This document shows, in pieces, positions 14,941 to 15,005 of a stretch of 15,005 nucleotides of DNA. This stretch comes from Desulfovibrio sp. (GTDB taxonomy: Bacteria > Desulfobacterota > Desulfovibrionia > Desulfovibrionales > Desulfovibrionaceae), in NCBI GenBank assembly GCA_014804915.1, contig JAAUYW010000084.1, forward strand, positions 1-15,005. Reading direction: 5' to 3'. Positions within the stretch are counted from its first letter, which is position 1; every line of letters begins with the position of its first letter. The translations under genes and the position numbers were made by a program. The notes below the pieces were generated by a model. That model saw nothing but the letters and a program-made list of their open reading frames with translations. It did not search any database and had not been told where the DNA came from.

Positions 14941-15005
14941 CAACAAGAAAAGGCGCTGCCTGTCCAGGAATCCGCTTTCATATCCTGCTGACCAGAAATA
15001 TTCCC

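Overview
The window looks like chromosomal core DNA of a flagellated Gram-negative anaerobe. Best inference: a deltaproteobacterial sulfate reducer near the Desulfovibrionales. The reasons are a lactate/glycolate-type dehydrogenase operon (GlcD-like flavoprotein, GlcF-like Fe-S protein, LUD-domain protein), a proton-type MotA/MotB pair, an AsmA-like envelope protein and a moderately GC-rich base composition with AT-rich intergenic gaps. No rRNA, tRNA, CRISPR array or insertion sequence was seen.

Layout. (1) 1-3039, minus strand: glcD, glcF and a LUD-domain gene cut by the window edge. These would form an enzyme that oxidises D-lactate or a similar 2-hydroxy acid and passes electrons through two [4Fe-4S] clusters. 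(2) 3040-3218: an AT-rich divergent control region with a hairpin/T-tract palindrome between putative back-to-back promoters. (3) 3219-5539, plus strand: trpB without trpA beside it, then ilvC with its own TTGACA promoter and a strong intrinsic terminator. (4) 5584-7714, plus strand: an FSR-family MFS exporter overlapping a DUF362 gene. (5) 7732-10168, minus strand: motA, motB and tlyA, with a long inverted repeat between motA and motB. (6) 10290-14174, minus strand: purA, holB and an asmA-like gene, tightly packed with an ATGA overlap between purA and holB. (7) 14162-14880, minus strand: a DUF1778 antitoxin gene followed by a GNAT-toxin gene that has lost its core, then a small unassigned ORF running into the purA start.

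Most of the window is ordinary metabolism, motility and replication. The least ordinary items are the decayed toxin, whose deletion junction can be read directly as two overlapping remnants, and the orphan antitoxin beside it; the motA-motB intercistronic hairpin; the palindromic divergent control region between glcD and trpB; and the small ORF overlapping purA. No clearly new multi-gene system is visible.
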